Positions 1-9,322 of a stretch of DNA of 64,000 nt are shown one piece after another (the stretch's first letter is position 1; each line of letters starts with the position of its first letter). A model generated the notes under the pieces. The model was given only the letters and a program-made list of their open reading frames with translations, was not told the DNA's origin and did no database searches. The DNA is from an uncultured Alphaproteobacteria bacterium. Lineage in GTDB: Bacteria; Pseudomonadota; Alphaproteobacteria; HIMB59; GCA-002718135. A program made the translations under genes and the position numbers. The stretch covers positions 149,452 to 213,451 of the forward strand of contig CABYRH010000003.1 of assembly GCA_902521315.1 (NCBI GenBank). The letters are read 5' to 3'.

Positions 1-906
1 ATGCCAACCTCCAGTCATTGAATAATTACCATCACCAATTTCAATATAATGTCCAATTTTCCAATAATCCCTTTCTTTAAATGTAAGTCTAAATGGAAGT
101 TGATGATATTCTACATATCCTTTTAAACCTCTTGCAGTTCCTATTCCTGCAGGTCCGTGCCACATCATTTTTGGATGCCAATAATTTTTTTGAGGATGAT
201 TAAGTAATTTATCTCTTATATAATCTTTGTTTGAGTTTGGATCACTTTCGGGCTTAATATTTAAACTTCGCTGCATGGTTAATGCTTGATTTAAAGATTC
301 TAAAGATAATTCGTTGTCAAAATTTTCATTATTTTCTCCATCTCCAGTAATAGGCGCTGACCACATACCTTCTGCTCCTAAAGATTTATTAATTGGCCAG
401 TGTCCAGCTTGTCTAATAAAATCAACTGTATCAATTAAAACATATGATTTTATAATTTTACCATTAGAGATTTGATGAGCTTCGCAAGTTCTAAGATAAA
501 TATTTTTTTTTGTGGGTGTAACACCGAGCCATTCGTTGACAAATGTTCCAGTTAGATAGCTAACAAACGATACAAATACTTTGTCTCTATAAGATCCTCC
601 AATTACAATTATATTTCTTCTTTCGAGATCTGGAAAAGCTTCTTTTAGAGGTATCCAAAGTTTATTTTTTATATTCTCAACACCACTTATTTCATTTATC
701 GGATGAAAAGCATTTAATTCAGCTTCTTCATGGTATAAGTTTTTTAAATTAACTCCTAATTCATCTAAAGGAGATTCAGCAACTTTATTTAATAAATATT
801 TAAATTTTTTTTTATTTTCTAAATTTTCACTTGTACTTAAATCTACAAAAATTATTTTCTTGTTTTCTTTTTCCCCTGTTTCAAAATCTTCAATTTTATT
901 TGTCAT
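1..906 (-). CDS. SnoaL/NTF2-like (ester cyclase-like) protein, partial at window edge
   Basis: Manual reverse-strand translation from ATG at 906 is open to position 1 (MTNKIEDFETGEKENKKIIFVD...YWHPKMMWHGPAGIGTARGLKGYVEYHQLPF); clearly paralogous to the 10090-11163 product (YWHPNLNWYGPAGIGTGRGIAGFRHWHQIPF). Confidence 0.8.
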   Translation of the reverse strand, partial: MTNKIEDFETGEKENKKIIFVDLSTSENLENKKKFKYLLNKVAESPLDELGVNLKNLYHEEAELNAFHPINEISGVENIKNKLWIPLKEAFPDLERRNIIVIGGSYRDKVFVSFVSYLTGTFVNEWLGVTPTKKNIYLRTCEAHQISNGKIIKSYVLIDTVDFIRQAGHWPINKSLGAEGMWSAPITGDGENNENFDNELSLESLNQALTMQRSLNIKPESDPNSNKDYIRDKLLNHPQKNYWHPKMMWHGPAGIGTARGLKGYVEYHQLPFRLTFKERDYWKIGHYIEIGDGNYSMTGGWH

Positions 907-942
907 AAAAATTATTTACATACTAATAAATATTAATTGATT

Positions 943-968
943 TATTCAATAATTTGAATAATATTCAA
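943..968. promoter_or_regulatory. candidate LacI-family operator(s) in divergent promoter
   Basis: TATTCAA-taat-TTGAATA-a-TATTCAA; 954-968 is a perfect palindrome TTGAATA(A)TATTCAA; same half-site as the palindrome at 5116-5131. Confidence 0.5.
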
Positions 969-995
969 AAAAAATGAATAAAATATCATAAAGAT

Positions 996-1967
996 ATGTC
1001 AATTAATATTACTACAAGATTAGCAAAATTTGAGGAACTTATTCCAAGTACTATTCCTTTTGTAGAAGGAAAATTAAAGGGACATCAAGATAGGAAAAAT
1101 TATTCTGTAATAGGCCCAGGTGTTAGTGAAGATGCTAAACAAAATGTTAAAATAGCTGAAGCGCATGGCTTCAATATTGGAGCTGTAAGTGCTGCTCCAA
1201 TGAACGGTTCTGGATTACATAGCCATACAACTGCTGAAGTATTTATAATTCATTCTGGTGCTTGGCGTTTCTATTGGGGAGTTGATGGCACAGAAGGAGA
1301 GGTAATACTTAAAAAAGGTGATATTGCTTCTTTCCCTACAAATATGTTTAGAGGTTTTCAAAATGTAAGCAAAGAAGAAGCGTTAATGTTTGTAGTTTTA
1401 GGTGAAAATGATCCAGGTGTAATCACTTGGACTCCAAAACTTTTAAAAGATGCAAAAGATTCTGGTATGGTATTAATGAATGATAATTCTTTAGTAGATA
1501 CAGAAAAACAGAAAATTACTGATGAAACTAAAATTATTCAACCATTAAAAGAAGATGAATTAAAGAGTTTTGATCATTATTCCTCAGAAGATATAGAAAA
1601 GTTTGTCATTCGATTTGATGAAAAAGATAAATACTTTGTTGATGATGAACACTATCAATCCAATAAAATTATTAATTACCTTGATCAATTTAATATTCAT
1701 AATAAATCATTTATTCCAAACATACCGCATTTAACAGGATTTAGCCTTTCACTTCTCCATGGAAAAAATGCCCATATACATGAATACAAATTTGAGAAAT
1801 CAGAAGTATATCATTGTTTATCTGGTGAATGGGAAATAGATTGTGATGGAGAGAAAGTAGTAATTAAGGACAAGGATACTTTTTCAGTACCAAAAAACTC
1901 ATCACGATCAATTAAGCAGATAAGTGATGAGGATGGAAATTTATTTATTATAAGACAAACAAATTAA
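996..1967 (+). CDS. two-domain cupin (bicupin) protein
   Basis: Two cupin motif-1 signatures: HSHTTAEVFIIHSG and HIHEYKFEKSEVYHCLSG. Confidence 0.75.
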   Translation: MSINITTRLAKFEELIPSTIPFVEGKLKGHQDRKNYSVIGPGVSEDAKQNVKIAEAHGFNIGAVSAAPMNGSGLHSHTTAEVFIIHSGAWRFYWGVDGTEGEVILKKGDIASFPTNMFRGFQNVSKEEALMFVVLGENDPGVITWTPKLLKDAKDSGMVLMNDNSLVDTEKQKITDETKIIQPLKEDELKSFDHYSSEDIEKFVIRFDEKDKYFVDDEHYQSNKIINYLDQFNIHNKSFIPNIPHLTGFSLSLLHGKNAHIHEYKFEKSEVYHCLSGEWEIDCDGEKVVIKDKDTFSVPKNSSRSIKQISDEDGNLFIIRQTN

Positions 1968-1979
1968 GAATTCAGTTAT

Positions 1980-2954
1980 ATGAAAGGTTTTAATAACAAG
2001 TTTGAAAATCTTCCAGATTATATTCTAAAAATAACTCATCAGATATGGGAAGAAAAAGATGTTAACTCAATTATGGAATATTATGCTGAAAATATTCCTG
2101 TTAGATCACCTATGGGAATCATTTATGGACCTAATACAGTAGTTGATGCAACTAATGCAACTTTAGACGAATTTCCAGATAGGCAATTATTAGGTGAAGA
2201 TGTAATTTGGATTGGTAACGAAGATGAAGGGTTTTTATCTTCTCATAGAATTCTTAGTAAAGCCACTCATGTAAAAGATGGTTTATATGGGAAAGCAACA
2301 AATAAAAAACTTGTATACAGAGTCATTGCTGACTGCGCTTGTAAGAATAATCAAGTTTATGATGAATGGTTAGTTAGAGATCAAGGAGCAATTGTTAGAC
2401 AGCTAGAAATAGATCCAAAAAAATATGCAGCAATTTTAATAAAACAAGAAGGTGGAATAAAGAATTGCATTAAACCATTTGATAATAATTCATCTCAAGA
2501 ATCAAGTTATACACCACCAATTTTATCAAAAAATAATATAGCTGATCAATATGCAGAAAATTTAGAAAACATTCTTAATATTAATTCTAAATCTACAATT
2601 GAAAAAAATTATGACAGATCAGTTCAACAATTTCAACCAGGAGGTTTTGTTTGTTATGGTATCGATGATGTAACAAATTTCTGGCTAAATTTAAGACAAT
2701 CTTTCCCAGATGCTCTTTTTAGAATAGAACATAAAAGTTTTACTGTAGAAGAAAATCAACCAAAAAAAGTTGCTATACGCTGGTCTTTAGTTGGGAAGCA
2801 CAGTGGGAATGGTATATTTGGGCAAGCTTCTAATTCTGAGATTTATATTATGGGAATTAATCATGCCGAAATAGGACCAAGAGGTATAAAGAACGAATGG
2901 GTTTTATTTGATGAAACTGCAATTTGGAAACAAATCTTGATAAAAACAGGTTAA
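1980..2954 (+). CDS. double-domain SnoaL/NTF2-like (ester cyclase-like) protein
   Basis: Two NTF2-like halves (MEYYAENIPVRSPMGIIYGPNTVVDA.. / ..FVCYGIDDVTNFWLNLRQSFPDALFRIEHKS..). Confidence 0.65.
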   Translation: MKGFNNKFENLPDYILKITHQIWEEKDVNSIMEYYAENIPVRSPMGIIYGPNTVVDATNATLDEFPDRQLLGEDVIWIGNEDEGFLSSHRILSKATHVKDGLYGKATNKKLVYRVIADCACKNNQVYDEWLVRDQGAIVRQLEIDPKKYAAILIKQEGGIKNCIKPFDNNSSQESSYTPPILSKNNIADQYAENLENILNINSKSTIEKNYDRSVQQFQPGGFVCYGIDDVTNFWLNLRQSFPDALFRIEHKSFTVEENQPKKVAIRWSLVGKHSGNGIFGQASNSEIYIMGINHAEIGPRGIKNEWVLFDETAIWKQILIKTG

Positions 2955-2961
2955 TTAAAAA

Positions 2962-4089
2962 ATGTCTAAAATATTAACTACACATGTAGGCAGCTTGCCT
3001 AGATCAAAAGGACTTTCAGAAATTTTATTTTCTAAAGATCGGGGTGAAAAATTTATTAAAGAAGATTTCAATAATATATTGAAAAAAAATGTTGAGACAA
3101 TTGTTAAAAAACAGATCGAAGTTGGTATTGATTATATAAGTGACGGTGAAATGAGTAAAATAAGTTATGCCACTTATATAAAAGATAGGATAGATGGTTT
3201 TTCTGGAGAAAGTGAAAGAAGAGCACCAGCTGATTTAGATGATTTTCCAGAGTATAAAGAAAAAATAGCTAAAAGTGGGGGTACACCAACGTATAGCAGA
3301 CCGTGTTGTACTAATGCATTAAAAATCAAAGATAAAGATTTATTAAATAAAGACTTAGAGAATTTTAAAAATTCATTAGATAAAAACAATCATCAAAAAG
3401 CATTTATGAATGCTGCATCACCAGGTGTCATAAATGTATTTATGCCAAATAGGTTTTATAAAACAGATGATGAATATTTACATAAACTTTCAGAAATTAT
3501 GGCTATTGAGTATGAGACAATTACTAAATCAAATATACAAGTGCAATTAGATTGTCCTGATCTTGCATTAGCTAGACATATGAATTTTAAGGAATTATCC
3601 GAACAAGAATTTTTAAAACGTGCGGAAATTCAAATTGAGTGTTTGAATGAAGCTTTAACTAATGTAGATGTTAATATGACTAGAATGCATATTTGTTGGG
3701 GAAACTATGAAGGACCTCATACACATGATATCCCACTAGAAAAAATATTACCAATAATTTTAAAATCTAAAATTAAATATTTTTTAATTGAGTCATCAAA
3801 TCCCAGACACGCACATGAGTGGAAAGTTTTTCAAGATATTAAATTACCAAAAGATAAAGTTTTAGTTCCTGGTGTTATCGATTCAACATCAAATTTTGTT
3901 GAGCACCCTGAGGTTGTAGCAGATAGATTAATTCAGTTTTCAACGGTAATTCCAAAAGACCAACTAATGGCTGGAACTGATTGCGGATTTAGTACTTTTG
4001 CAGGATTTGGCAAAATTGATGAAAATATTTGTTATGAAAAACTTCATTCTTTAGTTGAAGGAACTAAATTAGCAAACAAAGTTATATAA
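2962..4089 (+). CDS. cobalamin-independent methionine synthase C-terminal-type (core-MetE / epoxyalkane:CoM transferase-like) methyltransferase
   Basis: TTHVGSLPR start, DGEMSK, zinc-ligand-like HICWG and TDCGF; no MetE N-terminal domain. Confidence 0.75.
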   Translation: MSKILTTHVGSLPRSKGLSEILFSKDRGEKFIKEDFNNILKKNVETIVKKQIEVGIDYISDGEMSKISYATYIKDRIDGFSGESERRAPADLDDFPEYKEKIAKSGGTPTYSRPCCTNALKIKDKDLLNKDLENFKNSLDKNNHQKAFMNAASPGVINVFMPNRFYKTDDEYLHKLSEIMAIEYETITKSNIQVQLDCPDLALARHMNFKELSEQEFLKRAEIQIECLNEALTNVDVNMTRMHICWGNYEGPHTHDIPLEKILPIILKSKIKYFLIESSNPRHAHEWKVFQDIKLPKDKVLVPGVIDSTSNFVEHPEVVADRLIQFSTVIPKDQLMAGTDCGFSTFAGFGKIDENICYEKLHSLVEGTKLANKVI

Positions 4090-4090
4090 T

Positions 4091-5089
4091 TTATCTAGAT
4101 GTTTTTCTTTTTATTAACGTTCCTTGGATTAAATGACTAACGGCCTCATAATCTGGATCTTTAATATTATCATTAATAAGTTGAGTTACTAATTTTGACA
4201 TTTGTCTCAAGGGCTGTTTTACAGTACTTAAATTGTAAGATGACCAGTTTGCCATTGAGATATCGTCATATCCAAATATTTCAATATCGTTAGGTATTTC
4301 AATTTTTGTATTTTTTTTAATGTAATCTAAACATCCAAATGCCATCGTATCATCTGCACAAAAAATAGCTGAGATTTTTTTATTCGTTAAGATTTTTGCT
4401 GTTGCAGCATATCCACCTTCATATGTAAAATTTCCTTTTTGAGAGTATAATTTTAATTTTTTTGATTTTTTTAATTTATTTTTAAATCCTTTACATCTTT
4501 CATTACTTACATAAGATCCTGTGGGACCTTCAATTAAACCAACTTCCTGATGGTTATTTTTGATTATTTGATCTGCAATTAATTCACCACCAAATCTATG
4601 ATTACATGCAACTGAACTTATAGTAGGGATATCCCAAGCTCTATTATAGGCTATAATTTGAATCTTTTTATTTAAGCAATTTTCAACAAATTGATCTGTT
4701 GGTTTAGTTGCTGAAATTATTGCAACTAATCTTTCTTTCAAATATGGCTGAATGAGCTTATCGTCTAATTCTTCACCATCATCAGTTGTTATCAATAAAA
4801 TTCTAAAACCCGATAAACGTAGCGCTTCATGCAATTCAGTTAATACCTCTGGATAAAATCGATTGGTTATATAAGGTAAAATAACTCCCACTAGTCCACT
4901 ATCTTCAATATTTTGAGAATCTTGTAAAAAAGTTTGAGGTTTATATTTTAGTTTTTTGGCAGCTTCAAGAACCCTTAGTTTTGTCCTGCTTGAGATGCTT
5001 GCACCTTTAGTAAAACATCTTGAAACAGCTGATTGAGATACTCCTGCTAATTTTGCGACATCTTGGGATGTGGCATTTTTATTCATCAT
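4091..5089 (-). CDS. LacI-family transcriptional regulator
   Basis: N-terminal HTH NATSQDVAKLAGVSQSAVSRCFTKGASISSRTKLRVLEAAKKLKYKPQ plus periplasmic-binding-like domain. Track ORF starts at 5131; ATG at 5089/5086 fits the LacI N-terminus better. Confidence 0.93.
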   Translation of the reverse strand: MMNKNATSQDVAKLAGVSQSAVSRCFTKGASISSRTKLRVLEAAKKLKYKPQTFLQDSQNIEDSGLVGVILPYITNRFYPEVLTELHEALRLSGFRILLITTDDGEELDDKLIQPYLKERLVAIISATKPTDQFVENCLNKKIQIIAYNRAWDIPTISSVACNHRFGGELIADQIIKNNHQEVGLIEGPTGSYVSNERCKGFKNKLKKSKKLKLYSQKGNFTYEGGYAATAKILTNKKISAIFCADDTMAFGCLDYIKKNTKIEIPNDIEIFGYDDISMANWSSYNLSTVKQPLRQMSKLVTQLINDNIKDPDYEAVSHLIQGTLIKRKTSR

Positions 5090-5115
5090 TTTTCCTTTTT
5101 TATGTATGCAAATGC

Positions 5116-5131
5116 TTGAATAATTATTCAA
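5116..5131. promoter_or_regulatory. candidate LacI-family operator
   Basis: Perfect 16-bp palindrome TTGAATAATTATTCAA between the LacI gene and the ABC operon. Confidence 0.55.
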
Positions 5132-5189
5132 ACTGTTGCATTAATAAAATATTATAAATTAATATATTAATAAATTATAGGGGAAACAA

Positions 5190-6404
5190 ATGAAAAAAAT
5201 ACTAGTATTATTTGCGATTTTCACATCATTTTTTTTCTTAGCCGGTACTAATGCAAAAGCTTGCGAGCTAAACAATTCTGTACCAGTAACTTCTTTATCT
5301 GCAGGATTTGATGCCTGGAAAGTTGTTACTTCTGCTATGGAAGAGTGTGGAAATTTTACACCTACACTTGATCAAGAATACAGAGATAAGCTTGTTGCAT
5401 CATTAGAAAGCAACCCATCTCAATTTACAATGGCAGGTGTTTCAGCTTCTACAAATGTATCGGTTCTTGATGCTGGTGTAACTAGACCACTTGACGATCT
5501 AGTTGCTAAATATGGAGACTCTCTACAAGATAATCAAAAAATTGTAATTGATGGAAAAATTATGGCAATTGCAATGATGACAAATGCTCAACATTTATTT
5601 TACAGAGAAGATATTTTGAGTGATCTTGGTATAGATATTCCAACAACTTATGACGAGCTTTTGAAAGCTGCTAAAGTTATTAAAGATGCTGGAGTTGTAG
5701 ATTATCCACTTGGCGGAACATTCAAGTCAGGTTGGAATTTAGGAGAAGAATTTGTAAATATGTATTTGGGTTTTGCTGATTCTTTTTTTGATGGAAATAT
5801 GCCAGCAGTTAATAATAACGATGGCTATGAAACACTTAAGATGATGAAAAAACTAACAGAATATATGGATCCTGAGTATTTAACTTCAGATTCTACATAT
5901 GTTCAACAACAATTCCAACAGGGTAAGATTGCTCTTGCAAACCTTTGGGCGTCTCGAGCTGGTGCTATGGACAATGCAGAGGAGTCAACAGTTGTTGGAT
6001 TAGTAAAGTTTGCATCAGCGCCTAAAGCAAAAAAGAATGGTAAACCAGCATCTACATTATGGTGGGATGGTGTTGTTATAGCTAAAAATGTTACTGATGA
6101 AGAAGCAGAAGCAGCATTTAAACTAGCTATGGTTGGATTAGATCCAGCAAACTTAGGAGCAAACCCTGAAGCTGCTCCTTGGCTGTCTAATGCGTTTGAT
6201 CCAGCTCCATCAAATATTGGTGCAATTTTAACTGCAAAATCTGGAGCAGCTCCTTATCCTGCATCAGCAAAAATGAGCACACTCCATGGAGTCTTAGGTG
6301 CTGCAATTGGTGATTATTTGACTGGCGCAGCTACTGCAAAAGCTACTCTAGAAAAAATTGAGGCTGATTATATTACTGCAGCAACAGAAAAAGGTCTCTT
6401 ATAA
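5190..6404 (+). CDS. sugar ABC transporter substrate-binding protein
   Basis: Signal peptide MKKILVLFAIFTSFFFLAGTNAKA; extracellular solute-binding family 1 features; followed by two MalF/MalG-type permeases. Confidence 0.88.
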   Translation: MKKILVLFAIFTSFFFLAGTNAKACELNNSVPVTSLSAGFDAWKVVTSAMEECGNFTPTLDQEYRDKLVASLESNPSQFTMAGVSASTNVSVLDAGVTRPLDDLVAKYGDSLQDNQKIVIDGKIMAIAMMTNAQHLFYREDILSDLGIDIPTTYDELLKAAKVIKDAGVVDYPLGGTFKSGWNLGEEFVNMYLGFADSFFDGNMPAVNNNDGYETLKMMKKLTEYMDPEYLTSDSTYVQQQFQQGKIALANLWASRAGAMDNAEESTVVGLVKFASAPKAKKNGKPASTLWWDGVVIAKNVTDEEAEAAFKLAMVGLDPANLGANPEAAPWLSNAFDPAPSNIGAILTAKSGAAPYPASAKMSTLHGVLGAAIGDYLTGAATAKATLEKIEADYITAATEKGLL

Positions 6405-6420
6405 TTTTATATAATTGTAT

Positions 6421-6454
6421 ATTACTCCCCTTTTAAAATCTTAAGGGGGGTAAT
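6421..6454 (+). terminator. intergenic hairpin between SBP and permease genes
   Basis: ATTACTCCCCTT-TTAAAATCTT-AAGGGGGGTAAT, 12-bp stem with one T:G pair. Confidence 0.7.
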
Positions 6455-6462
6455 ATTAGTAA

Positions 6463-7482
6463 ATGAAAAAATCTACTTTTTTAGTTTTTACAATGCCATC
6501 ATTTATAATGATGACATTATTTATTGCCTTACCTCTTCTAATAGTTTTAATTCAAAGTTTTCAATTCAACCAAGATGTATTAGAAACGATTGAAAGAGAA
6601 AATTGCGATCCTTTTGGATGTAAAACAGAAACAATTACCGTTCCTGTATTAGATGAAAATGGAAATAAAATAAAAAATAATATTTGGGTAGGCTTTCAAA
6701 ATTATAAAAATATTTTGAAATTTGAACAATTATCATCTGTTATTTCAAATGATGGTTTTGAATGGAGTAAAATAAGATCTATTGATTTTTATAAAGCTCT
6801 AAGGTTTACACTAACATTTACATTTATTACTTTACCATTTGTAATAATCTTAGGTTTAATATTAGCTCTATGCGTTAATGTTTTAATTAATAGATTGAAA
6901 GGTCCAATAATTTTTATAACCTTGCTCCCATTTATAATTACACCTGTAATAGGTGCTTTATCAATAAAATGGTTATTTATAGGAGATGGTATATTAACTT
7001 TATTTTTAGAAAATATTTTAGATAAAGATATTGCCCTATTTTCTCAAGGCTGGACGATAGAGATTCTAATGCTTTTTTATAGAGTTTGGCACACTATACC
7101 TTTTGCCTTTGTTATTTTTTATGCAGGACTACAAACTGTCGATAAAGAAAAAATTGAGGCAGCATTTGTAGATGGGGCAAATAGACTTCAGCGTTTAAGA
7201 TTTATTATAATTCCGCATATCATGCCATTAATAGTATTTGTTGCTTTAATTCATTTAATGGATTCATATCGAGTTTTTGATGAAATTGTTGGTTTTAGTG
7301 CTTCTGGATTTAGGATTTCATTACAATGGATGACTTATGATTTCTTGAGAATTGATGATTCTGGAACAAGATCTATTGGAAGAGCATCAGCTACTTCTGT
7401 TCTTACAATGATAGGAATTATAATAATATTAATTCCAGTTTTAAGAAGAACTTTTAAAGAGCAAAAAGAAAAAAGATTATAA
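6463..7482 (+). CDS. sugar ABC transporter permease (MalF type)
   Basis: Polytopic; EAA-type loop EKIEAAFVDGANRLQRLRFIIIPHIMP. Confidence 0.88.
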   Translation: MKKSTFLVFTMPSFIMMTLFIALPLLIVLIQSFQFNQDVLETIERENCDPFGCKTETITVPVLDENGNKIKNNIWVGFQNYKNILKFEQLSSVISNDGFEWSKIRSIDFYKALRFTLTFTFITLPFVIILGLILALCVNVLINRLKGPIIFITLLPFIITPVIGALSIKWLFIGDGILTLFLENILDKDIALFSQGWTIEILMLFYRVWHTIPFAFVIFYAGLQTVDKEKIEAAFVDGANRLQRLRFIIIPHIMPLIVFVALIHLMDSYRVFDEIVGFSASGFRISLQWMTYDFLRIDDSGTRSIGRASATSVLTMIGIIIILIPVLRRTFKEQKEKRL

Positions 7483-8615
7483 TGGAAAGTAAACTTTTTA
7501 ACTTAACCACGCCTCTTAAAATTATTGTTTCAATTACAATAATTACGTGGTGTATAATTGCTTTATTCCCTCTCTTATGGATTGTTGTAATGTCAATAAA
7601 ACTTCCTGTTGATTCTTTTGCTTCCAATCCTTTAAAGGTAATAATTGGTCCAAGCACAAAAGAACAGGTTGGAGGTCTATCTTTTGTTAACTTTATTTTT
7701 CTTTTTCTATCAATTTATTTGTTTTATAAATTATACCAAATAAGAAAAATTTTATTTGATTTAATTAATCCTATTTTAAAATTTTCTTTAATTACTTTTT
7801 TCATTTTATTCATTTTATATATAACTATTTCCTTCATATTATTTTTTTTAATTCAAAATAATTTATCTGAATTCGTAAATATATTATTTTCAAATTTAGA
7901 ATTCTTAAAAATTTTTTCTTACCCAATCATAGGTTTTACTCCTCAGCATTATTTGTCTGTTTGGGTTGGTAATGAATTTTATAAACAATTCTTAAATACT
8001 ATGATTGTAACAGGTGGGGTTGTTACAATTTCATTAACTGTTGGAACACTAGCTGGTTATGGATTAGCAAGAAGTAATTCTATGATTGCCTTTTGGCTTT
8101 TAATTTTTGCTTTAATTTTTAGAGCCTTACCTCATTCTGTTTTGGTTACTGGTTATTTAGAACCTTTTATAAATTATGGATTATATGGAAAAAAAATTGC
8201 TGTTATTGTTTTGTTAGTAGCTATTAACCAACCTTTTACAATATGGATGCTGAGATCATTTTTTATGAATATACCTCAAGATTTAGATGAAGCTGCTCAA
8301 ATTGATGGATGTAATCCTTTTCAAGCTTTCTGGAAAGTTGTGATGCCTTTAATGTGGCCAGGTGTAATTACAACAGGATTATTTTCTTTCTTGTTAGCTT
8401 ATAATGATTATCTTGTTGCAGCATTATTATTAGATGGACAATCACAAACTATGGTTCCAGCAATTATGCAATATTTTAATATGGAAACTAAAATGACAGA
8501 TTTAGTTGAGTCAATTGCTGCTGCTGCATCAATTACTGCACCATTGTTTTTGTTAGTGATGTTTTTCCAAAAACAAATAGTGTCTGGTTTAACTCAAGGT
8601 GCAGTAAAGGGTTAA
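7482..8615 (+). CDS. sugar ABC transporter permease (MalG type) with hydrophobic insertion
   Basis: EAA-type loop DLDEAAQIDGCNPFQAFWKVVMPLMWPG; C-terminal ..VSGLTQGAVKG. Confidence 0.88.
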   Translation: MESKLFNLTTPLKIIVSITIITWCIIALFPLLWIVVMSIKLPVDSFASNPLKVIIGPSTKEQVGGLSFVNFIFLFLSIYLFYKLYQIRKILFDLINPILKFSLITFFILFILYITISFILFFLIQNNLSEFVNILFSNLEFLKIFSYPIIGFTPQHYLSVWVGNEFYKQFLNTMIVTGGVVTISLTVGTLAGYGLARSNSMIAFWLLIFALIFRALPHSVLVTGYLEPFINYGLYGKKIAVIVLLVAINQPFTIWMLRSFFMNIPQDLDEAAQIDGCNPFQAFWKVVMPLMWPGVITTGLFSFLLAYNDYLVAALLLDGQSQTMVPAIMQYFNMETKMTDLVESIAAAASITAPLFLLVMFFQKQIVSGLTQGAVKG

Positions 8616-8649
8616 CAATAATATGATAATTATTTATTAAAATTATAAG

Positions 8650-9309
8650 ATGAAATACAAAGCATTACTTTTTGGATCAATTGGAACACTGATTGAATCT
8701 TCTAATATCCAACGTAATTCATTTAACGAAGCCTTTAAAGAGGCTGGTTTAGATTGGTATTGGGACGAGCAAGATTATAGAATTTTATTAAAAAAATCAG
8801 GTGGCACTAAGAGAGTAGAAGATTTTGCAGAAAAAAATAATATCAATGTTAATGCATCACAAATTAGAGATAGAAAAACAGAATTATTTAGTTCATTCAT
8901 TATTCAAAACAAACAAAAATTAAGAGAAAGTGTTTATGAAATGATTAGATATACTAAAGATAATAATATTAAGCTTGCATTCTCAACTTCTACAACTGTA
9001 AATAATGTAGAAGCTGTATTTGAAAGTCTTTCTAATCAAATTTCAAAAGCGGATTTTGATTTTATTGGAAATAGATCATTTGTTAACAATGAAAAACCTC
9101 ATCCAGAGATATATAAAGTAACACTAGAAAAATTAAATTTAAAACCTGAAGAATGTCTTGCAATTGAAGATACAGAGGAAAGTAGTAATGCCGCTGTTAA
9201 TGCAAGTGTTAAATGTATTGCATTTCCAGGTGATTTTCACAAAGAAGATAAATTTGATATGTGCATCAAAAAAATGAATTTATTAGATCAAACCATTTTT
9301 TCATTGTAA
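8650..9309 (+). CDS. HAD-superfamily (CbbY/beta-PGM-like) protein with degenerate motif I
   Basis: KPHPEIYKVTLEKLNLKPEECLAIEDTEESSNAA typical of HAD subclass IA; motif I reads FGSIGTL instead of FDxDGTL. Confidence 0.8.
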   Translation: MKYKALLFGSIGTLIESSNIQRNSFNEAFKEAGLDWYWDEQDYRILLKKSGGTKRVEDFAEKNNINVNASQIRDRKTELFSSFIIQNKQKLRESVYEMIRYTKDNNIKLAFSTSTTVNNVEAVFESLSNQISKADFDFIGNRSFVNNEKPHPEIYKVTLEKLNLKPEECLAIEDTEESSNAAVNASVKCIAFPGDFHKEDKFDMCIKKMNLLDQTIFSL

Positions 9310-9322
9310 ATTATACGCATAA

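Noticed and set aside
996-1967. Possible DMSP lyase (cupin DddQ/DddW/DddK type)
   Set aside because: The protein is a 323-aa two-domain cupin with altered motif 2 and does not resemble the small single-cupin DMSP lyases.
3174-3389. Short antisense ORF inside the core-MetE gene, and similar short opposite-strand or out-of-frame ORFs in the track (e.g. 7454, 9301, 11756, 13553, 13611, 14031, 15105, 17540, 20558, 25683, 26853, 28648, 28915, 29859, 30901, 32257, 33845, 35504, 35526, 36791, 37066, 47007, 47975, 48252, 48977, 49853, 51289, 52367, 54974, 57107, 61954)
   Set aside because: All lie within well-supported genes on the other strand or frame, have low-complexity or unusual composition and no recognisable domain; treated as shadow ORFs.
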